From the NCBI GenBank assembly GCA_028706735.1, contig JAQTVS010000026.1, positions 1 to 15,349 on the forward strand: a DNA stretch of 15,349 bases, in the 5' to 3' direction. The stretch comes from Thiomonas sp. Its GTDB lineage: Bacteria; Pseudomonadota; Gammaproteobacteria; Burkholderiales; Burkholderiaceae_C. Position 1 is the stretch's first letter. The number at the start of each line of letters is the position of its first letter. The notes under the pieces are model-generated. The model ran no database searches, was not told where the DNA came from, and saw nothing but the letters and a program-made list of their open reading frames with translations. Positions 1-6,469 of the stretch are shown one piece after another. The position numbers and the translations under genes were made by a program.

Positions 1-201
1 TTTTTTGAGTTGGGCGAAGTGTAAATGCGCCTTATCTAAAGACCGCGTCGATTACTTCACACTTTGACGGCCACCCCCGCGAATGCGCGTGATGCTGTCG
101 GCCGCGCCGTCCTGTGCCGGCAAGCCAGGCGGACATTCAAGAAAACACCCGTCCGGCCCCAGCTTCCTTGCTCCTCGGTGGGGTGATGCGCAGCGGCAGG
201 T
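1..201. other. Left-edge stretch with no recognised gene
   Basis: I find no supported gene, RNA or mobile element here. The first 65 bases are visibly more AT-rich than the rest of the window. One frame is open from the left edge (base 2) to a TGA at 65-67, coding for 21 residues with two cysteines and ending in RVDYFTL. This could be the tail of a gene lying outside the window, but it is too short to assign. The rest, up to the repeat element at 202, has no ribosome-binding site plus long frame on either strand. Together with that element it forms the only gene-free stretch over 300 bases. Confidence 0.5.
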
Positions 202-391
202 CTAGGAGCCTGTCGGGCTTTGGTCGTCGAAAGCGTTCTCGGAGAGCGGCGTAGCCAAAATGGGGCCCAGCGAGGACAGTTTTTGCCGGATTTGCAGATC
301 CATAGCCCCGCTATGGGTCAAAAAGACGGTGAAAAATGGACTGCTGCGACCCATTTGCAGCCGACGATTCCAAAGCCCGACAGGCTCCGAG
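202..391 (-). repeat. REPIN/MITE-like inverted-repeat element, copy 1 (190 bp)
   Basis: Two 22-bp arms, 202-223 and 370-391, are inverted copies with one mismatch. Their inner 19 bp (205-223 and 370-388) match perfectly and share the core GGAGCCTGTCGGGCTT. Inside the arms the similarity continues imperfectly towards the middle, so the whole element is a long degenerate palindrome. Its centre is a perfect 7-bp stem with a 3-base loop at 300-316 (CCATAGC/GCTATGG). Read inwards, the right arm has an extra AA before TCGTCG that the left arm lacks. Within each arm AGCC and GGCT can pair around TGTCG, as in REP sequences. The element starts 14 bases beyond the ETF-QO stop codon. A related copy lies at 13443-13550. 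I infer a non-autonomous mobile repeat; no transposase is present in the window. Confidence 0.8.
300..316. other. Central perfect hairpin of repeat copy 1
   Basis: CCATAGC (300-306), CCC (307-309) and GCTATGG (310-316) form a perfect 7-bp stem with a three-base loop, close to the midpoint of the repeat element. It has no run of T on either side long enough to be an intrinsic terminator. It may fold as the tip of a much longer stem if the whole element is transcribed. Confidence 0.55.
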
Positions 392-405
392 GGGCTGTGT
401 CCACC

Positions 406-2091
406 TCACATGCCAACGTAGTTCGGCCCGCCGCCGCCCTCGGGCGCCACCCAGACGATGTTCTGCGTCGGGTCCTTGATGTCGCAGGTCTTGCAGTGCA
501 CGCAGTTCTGCGCATTGATCTGTAATTTGTCGCAGCCATCCGGCCCCTTCACGAACTCGTACACCCCGGCGGGGCAGTAGCGCGACTCGGGGCCCGCATA
601 GGTCTTGAGGTTGATCTGCACCGGCGCCGACACGTCTTTGAGGGTGAGGTGGGGCGGCTGGTTTTCCTCGTGGTTGGTGTTGCTCAGATAGACCGAACTC
701 AGCCGGTCGAAAGTGAGCACGCCGTCGGGCTTGGGATAGTCGATGCGCGGGCAATCGGCCGCCGGTTTGAGCATGGCGTGGTCGGGCACATGATGATGCA
801 GAGTCCACGGCGGCGACTTGATGCCGATGCGCGGCAGGAACCAGCGCTCGACGCCGGTCATCAGCGTGCCGACCAGCCGCCCCTTCTTGAACCACTGCTT
901 GAAGTTGCGCGCGGTCTTGAGTTCGGCATGCAGCCACGACTGCTCGAAAGCCTCGGGATAGGCCGCAAGCGCATCCTGCGCACGGCCTGCCGCAAGTGCG
1001 TCCGCAATGGCCTGCGCCGCCATCATGCCGGTCTTGATTGCGGCGTGGCTGCCCTTGATGCGCGAGGCGTTGAGAAATCCGGCCTCGCAGCCCACTAGGC
1101 AGCCGCCGGGAAACACCAGCTTGGGCAAAGACAGCAGGCCGCCCGCCGTGATGGTGCGTGCGCCATAGCCCAGTCGTTTGGCGCCGTCGAACAGCCCGCG
1201 GATCGCGGGGTGCGTCTTGAGCCGCTGGAATTCCTCGAACGGGCTCAGCCACGGGTTGCTGTAGTCCAGCCCGACGACAAAACCAATCGCCACCTTGCGG
1301 TCTTCGAGGTGATAGAGAAAGCCGCCGCCGTAGGTTGCCGGATCGAGCGGCCAGCCCGCAGTGTGCAGCACCAGGCCGGGCTGATGCTTGTCGGCGGCGA
1401 CTTCCCAGATTTCCTTGATGCCCAGGGCATAGCTCTGCGGATCACGCCCCGCGTCGAGCTGGAAATGCGCGATCAGCTCCTTGCCGAGTTGCCCGCGCGA
1501 ACCTTCGGCAAACACGGTGTATTTGGCGCGCAGCTCCATGCCGATCTGAAAGTGATCGGTCGGCTCGCCGTCCTTGCCCAGCCCCTGGTTGCCAGTGGCC
1601 ACGCCGCGCACCCGGCCCTGCGCGTCGTACAGCACCTCGGCGGCGGCGAAACCAGGGAAAATTTCCACCCCCAGCCCCTCGGCCTGCTGCGCCATCCAGC
1701 GCACCAGATTGCCTAGGCTGATCACATAGTTGCCGTGGTTTTTGAAGCAATCGGGCAGAAAGGCGGCAGGCGCGGGTTTGGCGCCCGCATCGTTCAAAAA
1801 CAGGAATTGATCGGCAGTGACTGGCTGGTTCAGCGGCGCGCCCAGAGCCTGCCAGTCCGGGAACAGCTCGGTCAGCGCACCGGGGTCCATGATGGCCCCA
1901 GACAGAATGTGCGCCCCCGGCTCGGAGCCTTTTTCCAGCACGCAGACTGAAATGTCGCGCCCCGCCCGCTGCGCAAGTTGCTTGAGATGAATGGCAGCGC
2001 CCAGACCGCCCGGGCCTGCGCCCACGATCACCACGTCGTAATCCATGGCCTCGCGCGGGCCGAATTGTTCCAAGAGTTGATGCGGGGTCAT
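406..2091 (-). CDS. Electron-transfer flavoprotein:ubiquinone oxidoreductase (ETF-QO)
   Basis: This inner-membrane-associated flavoprotein takes electrons from reduced electron-transfer flavoprotein and passes them to ubiquinone, linking acyl-CoA and amino-acid dehydrogenases to respiration. The 561-residue product has the usual length. It begins with an FAD-binding GAGPGG dinucleotide fold at residues 24-29. It ends with the ferredoxin-like 4Fe-4S region: Cys506 (RYCPAGVYEF) and Cys530, Cys533 and Cys536 (NCVHCKTC) match the family ligand spacing. I chose the ATG at 2091 because GGAG sits six bases upstream (2098-2101). A GTG at 2103 would add four residues but lies across that site. It follows the PAQR gene on the same strand after a 129-bp gap that carries an operator-like dyad, so it probably has its own promoter. 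A repeat element lies just past its stop. Confidence 0.97.
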   Translation of the reverse strand: MTPHQLLEQFGPREAMDYDVVIVGAGPGGLGAAIHLKQLAQRAGRDISVCVLEKGSEPGAHILSGAIMDPGALTELFPDWQALGAPLNQPVTADQFLFLNDAGAKPAPAAFLPDCFKNHGNYVISLGNLVRWMAQQAEGLGVEIFPGFAAAEVLYDAQGRVRGVATGNQGLGKDGEPTDHFQIGMELRAKYTVFAEGSRGQLGKELIAHFQLDAGRDPQSYALGIKEIWEVAADKHQPGLVLHTAGWPLDPATYGGGFLYHLEDRKVAIGFVVGLDYSNPWLSPFEEFQRLKTHPAIRGLFDGAKRLGYGARTITAGGLLSLPKLVFPGGCLVGCEAGFLNASRIKGSHAAIKTGMMAAQAIADALAAGRAQDALAAYPEAFEQSWLHAELKTARNFKQWFKKGRLVGTLMTGVERWFLPRIGIKSPPWTLHHHVPDHAMLKPAADCPRIDYPKPDGVLTFDRLSSVYLSNTNHEENQPPHLTLKDVSAPVQINLKTYAGPESRYCPAGVYEFVKGPDGCDKLQINAQNCVHCKTCDIKDPTQNIVWVAPEGGGGPNYVGM

Positions 2092-2150
2092 CGCGGTCTC
2101 CACTGTCAGGCTGTTTTACACAGCATTTTAGGCACGGCGGCCACAAAAAA

Positions 2151-2178
2151 GAACGACCGTTCGATTTTATGACGAACG
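2151..2178. promoter_or_regulatory. TetR-type operator-like dyads upstream of ETF-QO
   Basis: GAACG-AC-CGTTC at 2151-2162 is a perfect inverted repeat. An overlapping second pair, CGTTCG at 2158-2163 and CGAACG at 2173-2178, gives three related half-sites in 28 bp. They lie 60-87 bp upstream of the ETF-QO start. On the minus strand TAAAAT (2125-2130) could be a -10 box, which would place the dyad at the -35 region where a repressor would block transcription. TetR-family regulators of acyl-CoA degradation often use dyads of this kind. That link is inference; no regulator gene is in the window. Confidence 0.4.
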
Positions 2179-2183
2179 CATCT

Positions 2184-2213
2184 CAGTTCCTCAAGGCCGC
2201 CCCGCAGGAACTG
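2184..2213. other. Stem-loop after the PAQR gene
   Basis: CAGTTCCT (2184-2191) pairs perfectly with AGGAACTG (2206-2213) across a 14-base loop. It lies 8 bases past the stop codon of the PAQR gene on the minus strand. No T run follows in that direction, so it is not a classical intrinsic terminator. It could protect the 3' end or attenuate read-through into ETF-QO. Confidence 0.4.
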
Positions 2214-2220
2214 TGTTCCC

Positions 2221-2901
2221 TTAGACAGCGTAGTAGAGCACCGCGAAAAAATGGCAGGCCGTGCCCGCGAGCACGAACAGATGCCAGACGAAATGGGCAT
2301 AGCGCCAGCGTTCGTCAAACACAAAGAACACCACGCCCAGGGTGTAGGACACACCGCCTGCCACCAGCCAGAACAGGCCCATCGGCGCGATGCGCTCGGC
2401 CAGCGGCACGATGGCGATCAGCACCACCCAGCCCATGCCCAGATATAGCGCGGTGGACAGATGCGCAAACCGCACCCCGGCCAGCGCCTTGAGCAACAGC
2501 CCCAGCGCCGCAAGCCCCCAAACCAGGCCAAATAACGTCCAGCCCCAGCCGCCGCGCAGCACGCCAAGAGTGAACGGGGTGTAGGTGCCGGCGATCAGCA
2601 GGTAGATCGCCGCATGGTCGATGCGCTGAAACACCGCCTTGAGCCGTGGCTGCGGCAGGGCGTGATACAGCGTGGAGGCCAGATAGAGCAGGATGGCGCT
2701 GGAGCCGAAAATCGTTGCGCCCACCACGCTGGCCACCGGCTGATGCTCGACCGCATGCACGATGAGCACCGGCAGCGCGGCAATCGACAACAGCAGACCC
2801 AGGCCGTGGCTGAGGCTGTTGGCGATTTCCTCGCCCAGGCTCTGCTGCCGCGCATTCTGCTGCTGCTGCGCCGCACCGATTGCATTTGCATGTTGTGCCA
2901 T
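2221..2901 (-). CDS. trhA: Hemolysin III/PAQR-family membrane protein (TrhA/YqfA type)
   Basis: The predicted 226-residue integral membrane protein of the bacterial hemolysin III branch of the PAQR family has about seven hydrophobic segments. It carries the family signatures: EEIANSLSHGLG near residues 24-35, Ser76-x3-His80 (STLYH), the RIDHA segment with His96, and the C-terminal His203, His207 and His217 group (HFVWH...CHF). In the family the conserved Ser, Asp and His residues bind a metal. The bacterial members are linked to membrane homeostasis rather than proven haemolysis. The start is uncertain. ATG 2901 gives the usual family length but has no clear Shine-Dalgarno sequence. ATG 2937 (GGCGG upstream) would add 12 residues, and the frame is open further to 3033. 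It is divergent from the Fsr-type exporter. Confidence 0.9.
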   Translation of the reverse strand: MAQHANAIGAAQQQQNARQQSLGEEIANSLSHGLGLLLSIAALPVLIVHAVEHQPVASVVGATIFGSSAILLYLASTLYHALPQPRLKAVFQRIDHAAIYLLIAGTYTPFTLGVLRGGWGWTLFGLVWGLAALGLLLKALAGVRFAHLSTALYLGMGWVVLIAIVPLAERIAPMGLFWLVAGGVSYTLGVVFFVFDERWRYAHFVWHLFVLAGTACHFFAVLYYAV

Positions 2902-3047
2902 GCAGCAAATAGTAAGCCCGCTGATGTCGCGGCGCATCCATCCGCCAAAAAATCCATGCCTGTGCAAATAGTTTCCCCGCGCACTACTCTTGCGCCTGCG
3001 TAAAACTCGTTGTTTTGCGCCGACCTGTCCCACTCAAGAACCAGACC

Positions 3048-4289
3048 GTGAGTTCAACCCCGACCACCGCCACGCTCGCCGCACCCGGCAGCGCGCCCGC
3101 CGAGCAGACCAAGTTCCGCATCCTCGGCGCGATCAGTTTTTCGCATTTTCTCAACGACATGATCCAGTCGTTGATGCTGGCGATCTACCCGCTGTTCAAG
3201 ACCGATTTCCATCTGAACTTCGCGCAGATCGGCCTCATCACCCTGACCTATCAGTTCACCGCCTCGTTGCTGCAGCCGATCGTCGGCGCCTACACCGACA
3301 AACACCCCAAGCCCTACTCGCTGGCCGTGGGCATGGGCTTCACCCTCACTGGCTTGCTCGTGCTGTCGATTGCACCGACCTTTCCTATTTTGCTGCTGGC
3401 CGCGGCCATGGTGGGCACTGGCTCGTCAATCTTCCACCCGGAATCGTCGCGCGTTGCGCGCATGGCTTCGGGCGGGCGGCACGGGCTGGCGCAGTCGATC
3501 TTTCAGGTGGGCGGCAACGCCGGCACCGCCACCGGGCCGCTGTTGGCGGCATGGATCGTGCTGCCACATGGCCAGAAAAGCATTGCTTGGTTTTCGCTGG
3601 CAGCGCTGCTGGCCATCATCGTGCTCACGGGCGTGGGCCGCTGGTATAGCCAGCAGCATCGCCTGCCCAAAAAAGCGGCTGCCGCCAAACATTCCCCCGT
3701 GCCGCCGCACCTGGTGCGCCGCACCCTGGCAGTGCTGCTGGCGCTGATTTTCTCCAAGTTCTTCTACCTGGCGAGCATCAACAGCTATCTCATCTTCTAC
3801 CTGATGCATAAGTTCCACGTCAGCACGGAAGTGGGCCAATACCACCTGTTCGTCTTCCTCGCCTCGGTCGCGGCGGGCACCCTGCTGGGCGGGCCGATTG
3901 GCGACCGCATCGGCCGCAAGGCGGTGATCTGGGTGTCCATCCTCGGCGTGGCGCCGTTCACCCTGCTGCTGCCCTACGCCAGCCTGGAGATGTCGGCCGT
4001 GCTCAGCGCCATCATCGGTTTCATGCTGGCTTCGGCGTTTCCGTCGATGGTGGTTTATGCGCAGGAACTCATTCCTGGCAAGGTGGGCACAGTGGCCGGG
4101 CTGTTCTTCGGCCTGGCCTTCGGCCTGGGGGGCATTGGCGCGGCGGTGCTGGGCCAGTTGGCCGATCTTTGGGGCATCGACGCGGTGTACAAGCTGTGCT
4201 CCTTCCTGCCCCTCATTGGCCTGCTGGCCGTGTTCCTGCCCAATCTGCATCAGCCCAGGGCAACGCCGCCAAAACCTGCCTCCGCCTGA
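3048..4289 (+). CDS. fsr: Major facilitator superfamily exporter, fosmidomycin-resistance (Fsr) type
   Basis: The protein (413 residues from the GTG at 3048) is a predicted 12-helix inner-membrane transporter resembling E. coli Fsr. Loop signatures of the superfamily appear in both halves: GAYTDKHPKP (about residues 80-89) and GGPIGDRIGRK (about 281-291). They are separated by a basic cytoplasmic loop (about residues 199-225). The segment GSSIFHPESSRVARM followed by HGLAQSIFQVGGNAG is typical of the Fsr group. Family members export fosmidomycin and probably other small compounds, so the physiological substrate is unknown. The frame is open upstream to a TTG at 3015 (424 residues). I prefer the GTG because the family N-terminus is short, but no strong ribosome-binding site decides it. 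Transcription ends at the hairpin at 4311-4334. Confidence 0.92.
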   Translation: MSSTPTTATLAAPGSAPAEQTKFRILGAISFSHFLNDMIQSLMLAIYPLFKTDFHLNFAQIGLITLTYQFTASLLQPIVGAYTDKHPKPYSLAVGMGFTLTGLLVLSIAPTFPILLLAAAMVGTGSSIFHPESSRVARMASGGRHGLAQSIFQVGGNAGTATGPLLAAWIVLPHGQKSIAWFSLAALLAIIVLTGVGRWYSQQHRLPKKAAAAKHSPVPPHLVRRTLAVLLALIFSKFFYLASINSYLIFYLMHKFHVSTEVGQYHLFVFLASVAAGTLLGGPIGDRIGRKAVIWVSILGVAPFTLLLPYASLEMSAVLSAIIGFMLASAFPSMVVYAQELIPGKVGTVAGLFFGLAFGLGGIGAAVLGQLADLWGIDAVYKLCSFLPLIGLLAVFLPNLHQPRATPPKPASA

Positions 4290-4310
4290 TGCCACGCAAC
4301 ATGGCAACGA

Positions 4311-4334
4311 AACCCCGCCCCGGCGGGGTTTTTT
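4311..4334 (+). terminator. Rho-independent terminator after the Fsr-type gene
   Basis: AACCCCGCC (4311-4319) pairs with GGCGGGGTT (4322-4330) around a two-base CC loop, followed by a T run ending at 4334. The stem is very GC-rich and perfect, and it lies 21 bases past the transporter stop codon. It should separate the transporter transcript from the small exported-protein gene that follows. Confidence 0.93.
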
Positions 4335-4449
4335 ACGCTGCAAAAAAATGAAACGAGGCTGAAAACCCGATGCCCGGCGACGAACCTGGCGGGATGCGCG
4401 CGGTCTATCTCAGGGCGTATTCACGCACACACTCTGAAAGGAATTCATC

Positions 4450-4854
4450 ATGTCCATCTCGCATCAAGCCCTGCGCCGGGGCGCTGTGTTCGGCGCATTG
4501 GCCGCCTGCCTGCTCAACCCCGCCTTGAGCCAGGCGGCACAAGTGCACCATGCAGGCAATCTGTCCTATGTCTGCGGCGGCGTGGGGGAAGGCAATCTGA
4601 AGGCACTGCAGGCGCAGGCGCCGCAATTCAATCTGGGTTTCTGGATGGTGGAAGGGCCACGCGGCGCCTACCTCGCGGACGTACCCATCCGCATCCGTCA
4701 TCAGGGCAAGACTGTGGCGGCATTCACCGCAGACGGCCCGCTGTGCTTTGTGCAGGCGCCCAAGGGCAGCTACACCATTGAAGGCACGCACAAACAGCAG
4801 CAACGCAAAATCACCCTGCACACCGGAAACAAAAACGCCTACCTGCGCTGGTGA
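4450..4854 (+). CDS. Small exported protein of unknown function
   Basis: I do not recognise a named family. The 134-residue product starts with a basic n-region and a hydrophobic stretch, and a signal-peptidase site is likely after ALSQAA (residue 30). A lipobox-like LAAC at residues 17-20 leaves a lipoprotein form possible but less likely. The mature part of about 104 residues has two cysteines, Cys42 (YVCGG) and Cys99 (GPLCF), which could form a periplasmic disulfide. The sequence GKTVAAF...KGSYTIEG suggests a small beta-sandwich like the carboxypeptidase-regulatory-type fold; this is inference. A good Shine-Dalgarno AAAGGA (4437-4442) sits seven bases before the ATG. The gene stands alone between the transporter terminator and a convergent haem-protein gene, so it is probably monocistronic. 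Confidence 0.85.
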   Translation: MSISHQALRRGAVFGALAACLLNPALSQAAQVHHAGNLSYVCGGVGEGNLKALQAQAPQFNLGFWMVEGPRGAYLADVPIRIRHQGKTVAAFTADGPLCFVQAPKGSYTIEGTHKQQQRKITLHTGNKNAYLRW

Positions 4855-4892
4855 GGCGCGGGCAGGCGTTGCGGTGTCGCTTCGACAGGCGG

Positions 4893-5501
4893 TTACAGCG
4901 GACGGCTGATGACCACCGCGCCGCGCAACTGCCCCGGCGCGTAGCCGGTCGCCTGGTCCTGCGGATAATTGGCCTTGAGCTTGCCGGCCACGCCCGGAGC
5001 GAGCTGCGCTGCCGTGCCGTGGCAGGCAAGGCACTGCGTCTGCAGCACGATGGCCTTGGCGTAATGCAACGTGGGCTTGCCATTTTCGGTCACCACCTCG
5101 CTCCATTCCAGGGTTTCGGGTTTGGCGCCCGACTTCAGGTCGGCGTTGAGGTGGCCCAGCGCCTTGTGCTGCCAGACGTTGGGCGTGCCCAGGTCGATAT
5201 TGCGCACGCGCGTGCCCACGCGGGTGATTTTCCAGCCGGTCTTGTCAGCCAGGCCCAGGGCGATTTCCGGCGCGATGGTTTGACAAACCGTGATCGAGCC
5301 CGCCGGGCCGTTTTCTTTCATGCTGGCCTGCAGCTTGCCGCTGAGGGTCTTGAGCAACTCGCCAGTGACGGCACGCGTGGCCTGCATCTGCTCCGGCGTG
5401 GGAGCAGCTTGCGCTGCCGCGGAAAGCGGCGTGGCAATCAGGGCAATGGCGGCCACCGAAGCGGCCATCAAGCGGGTCAAATTGAGGGGCAAATGACGCA
5501 T
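4893..5501 (-). CDS. DUF3365 (Tll0287-like) periplasmic c-type haem protein
   Basis: The protein of about 202 residues has a signal peptide (hydrophobic about residues 10-29, cut near AAAQA). The mature domain resembles DUF3365/Tll0287-like haem proteins, which have a PAS-like fold and are thought to sense or carry electrons. A single haem-attachment motif CLACH is at residues 157-161. The upstream Cys73 (ITVCQ) matches the position of the cysteine described as the second axial ligand in Tll0287; assignment here is by analogy. The segment following haem attachment (HGTAAQLAPGVAGKLKANYP) and the ending GQLRGAVVISRPL are characteristic of the family. I prefer the ATG at 5501, since GGAG lies eight bases upstream. 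The ATG at 5507 is only two bases from it. It stands alone on its strand, with an FNR-like box upstream. Confidence 0.9.
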   Translation of the reverse strand: MRHLPLNLTRLMAASVAAIALIATPLSAAAQAAPTPEQMQATRAVTGELLKTLSGKLQASMKENGPAGSITVCQTIAPEIALGLADKTGWKITRVGTRVRNIDLGTPNVWQHKALGHLNADLKSGAKPETLEWSEVVTENGKPTLHYAKAIVLQTQCLACHGTAAQLAPGVAGKLKANYPQDQATGYAPGQLRGAVVISRPL

Positions 5502-5609
5502 GTGCATCTCTCCAGAAATCGCGTCCTGACGCCTTGCCGGACACTGCGAGGAGATTATGTAACGAGTTGTGTTTCAAATCCGCGCTTATCAGCGGGCTTG
5601 AACTTCATA

Positions 5610-5623
5610 TTGACCGAAATCAA
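5610..5623 (-). promoter_or_regulatory. FNR/Anr-like box upstream of the DUF3365 haem protein
   Basis: On the minus strand the site reads TTGATTTCGGTCAA. It matches the FNR/Anr consensus TTGAT-N4-ATCAA at nine of the ten conserved positions. Its centre is about 115 bp upstream of the preferred start at 5501. About 25 bp downstream of the centre, GATAAG (read on the minus strand) could serve as a weak -10 box, roughly the geometry of a class II activated promoter though a few bases off. Control by oxygen of a c-type haem protein would make sense. The functional claim is inference. Confidence 0.5.
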
Positions 5624-5683
5624 ACACTCGGCGAACAATCGTTTGATCGCGGCAACATGCCGCACTTAGGGTGCGCCAAAAAT

Positions 5684-6469
5684 TCAGCCGACCGGCTGCG
5701 GATCGAGGAAGCCACCGGCGCGGTAGGTCAGCACCAGGGTGTCGCGCCAGCCGCCGTTTGCTTCGCCCTCGGGCAACACCGGCGTGCTCTCGTGAATCAC
5801 CCGGGTGTCGTCCATCAGCAGCACGCTGCAGGGCTCGGCCAAGGTGAAGCGCACACCGCGCTGGCCCGCCAGCTCGAACACCCGTGTCTCTCCGCCGCGA
5901 ATACCGTGGCGCGCAATCAGCACCACCGCGACGAAATCCACGCCGTCGCGGTGTGCGCCTTCCGGCGTGGGACGGCCGACGCCTTCCCGGGTGTCGATGC
6001 GGAACTGATGCGCCTCGACAAACCATTGCGGCGCGTTGCGCACCTGCGCGAACAGACGCCCCAGCCCGCGCAGCAAAGGCTGCGAGAACGCGGCCTGCAG
6101 CAGCGCGTCGGAGAGCGGCGCGAACCAGCGCGACATGCCGCCATGCAAGGCGTTGTATGCGGTGGGCTGCCAATGTGCGCGGTGCGGCACGGGCAGCAAG
6201 TCCATCTGTCCTGCAGCCGGGCGTAGCGTCTGGATGAAGCTGCCGTGGCGCCGGAAGCGGTAGTGGCCGCCGTCCTTGAGGTAGTTGTCGGGCGGCAGGT
6301 CATTCCACAGTGCAAACGCGGGCGTGCAACTTGCCCGGTCATATTGGGCCATCGCCGCCAGTTCGGCGGCGCCCAGCACGCAAAAGCCTTGTTGCAGCAG
6401 CCGATCCAGCGCGCTGCTGCCGGCGGGCATGGGGGGACCGAAACTGAGCGTGTCGCCAGACTGATCCAT
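5684..6469 (-). CDS. 2-oxoglutarate/Fe(II)-dependent dioxygenase (PF10014-type, amino-acid hydroxylase-like)
   Basis: The 261-residue product looks like the 2OG-Fe dioxygenase family that includes bacterial free-amino-acid hydroxylases such as isoleucine dioxygenase. The iron triad is visible: His173-Arg-Asp175 in GAHRDGVDFV and distal His226 in DTRVIHESTP. Arg242 (GWRDTLVLTY) is well placed to bind 2-oxoglutarate. The N-terminal region (NDLPPDNYLKDGGHYRFRRHGSF, about residues 56-78) is typical of the family's substrate side. Its ATG (6467-6469) shares one base with the glnS stop (6469-6471) as TGATG, with GGGG six bases upstream, so it is probably translationally coupled to glnS. The frame is open far upstream, but those residues are out-of-frame glnS sequence. 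The substrate is unknown; an amino acid is inferred from the family. Confidence 0.9.
   Translation of the reverse strand: MDQSGDTLSFGPPMPAGSSALDRLLQQGFCVLGAAELAAMAQYDRASCTPAFALWNDLPPDNYLKDGGHYRFRRHGSFIQTLRPAAGQMDLLPVPHRAHWQPTAYNALHGGMSRWFAPLSDALLQAAFSQPLLRGLGRLFAQVRNAPQWFVEAHQFRIDTREGVGRPTPEGAHRDGVDFVAVVLIARHGIRGGETRVFELAGQRGVRFTLAEPCSVLLMDDTRVIHESTPVLPEGEANGGWRDTLVLTYRAGGFLDPQPVG

Noticed and set aside
2..67. Open frame entering from the left edge, 21 codons ending at TGA 65-67
   Set aside because: Too short to recognise. It may be the tail of a gene outside the window, but nothing in it identifies a family.
220..525. Plus-strand open frame of 101 codons across the repeat element and the ETF-QO 3' end
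   Set aside because: It runs through the inverted repeat and antisense to a certain gene, and its sequence has no recognisable character.
3426..4343. Long minus-strand open frame of 305 codons opposite the Fsr-type gene
   Set aside because: Antisense shadow of a well-supported transporter in GC-rich DNA; the translation is Gln/Arg/His-rich without any family signature.
4875..4887. Perfect hairpin TGTCG-CTT-CGACA between the convergent genes ending at 4854 and 4893
   Set aside because: Only a 5-bp stem with no T run on either side. It resembles part of the repeat arm for 8 bases only, so it is neither a confident terminator nor a third copy.
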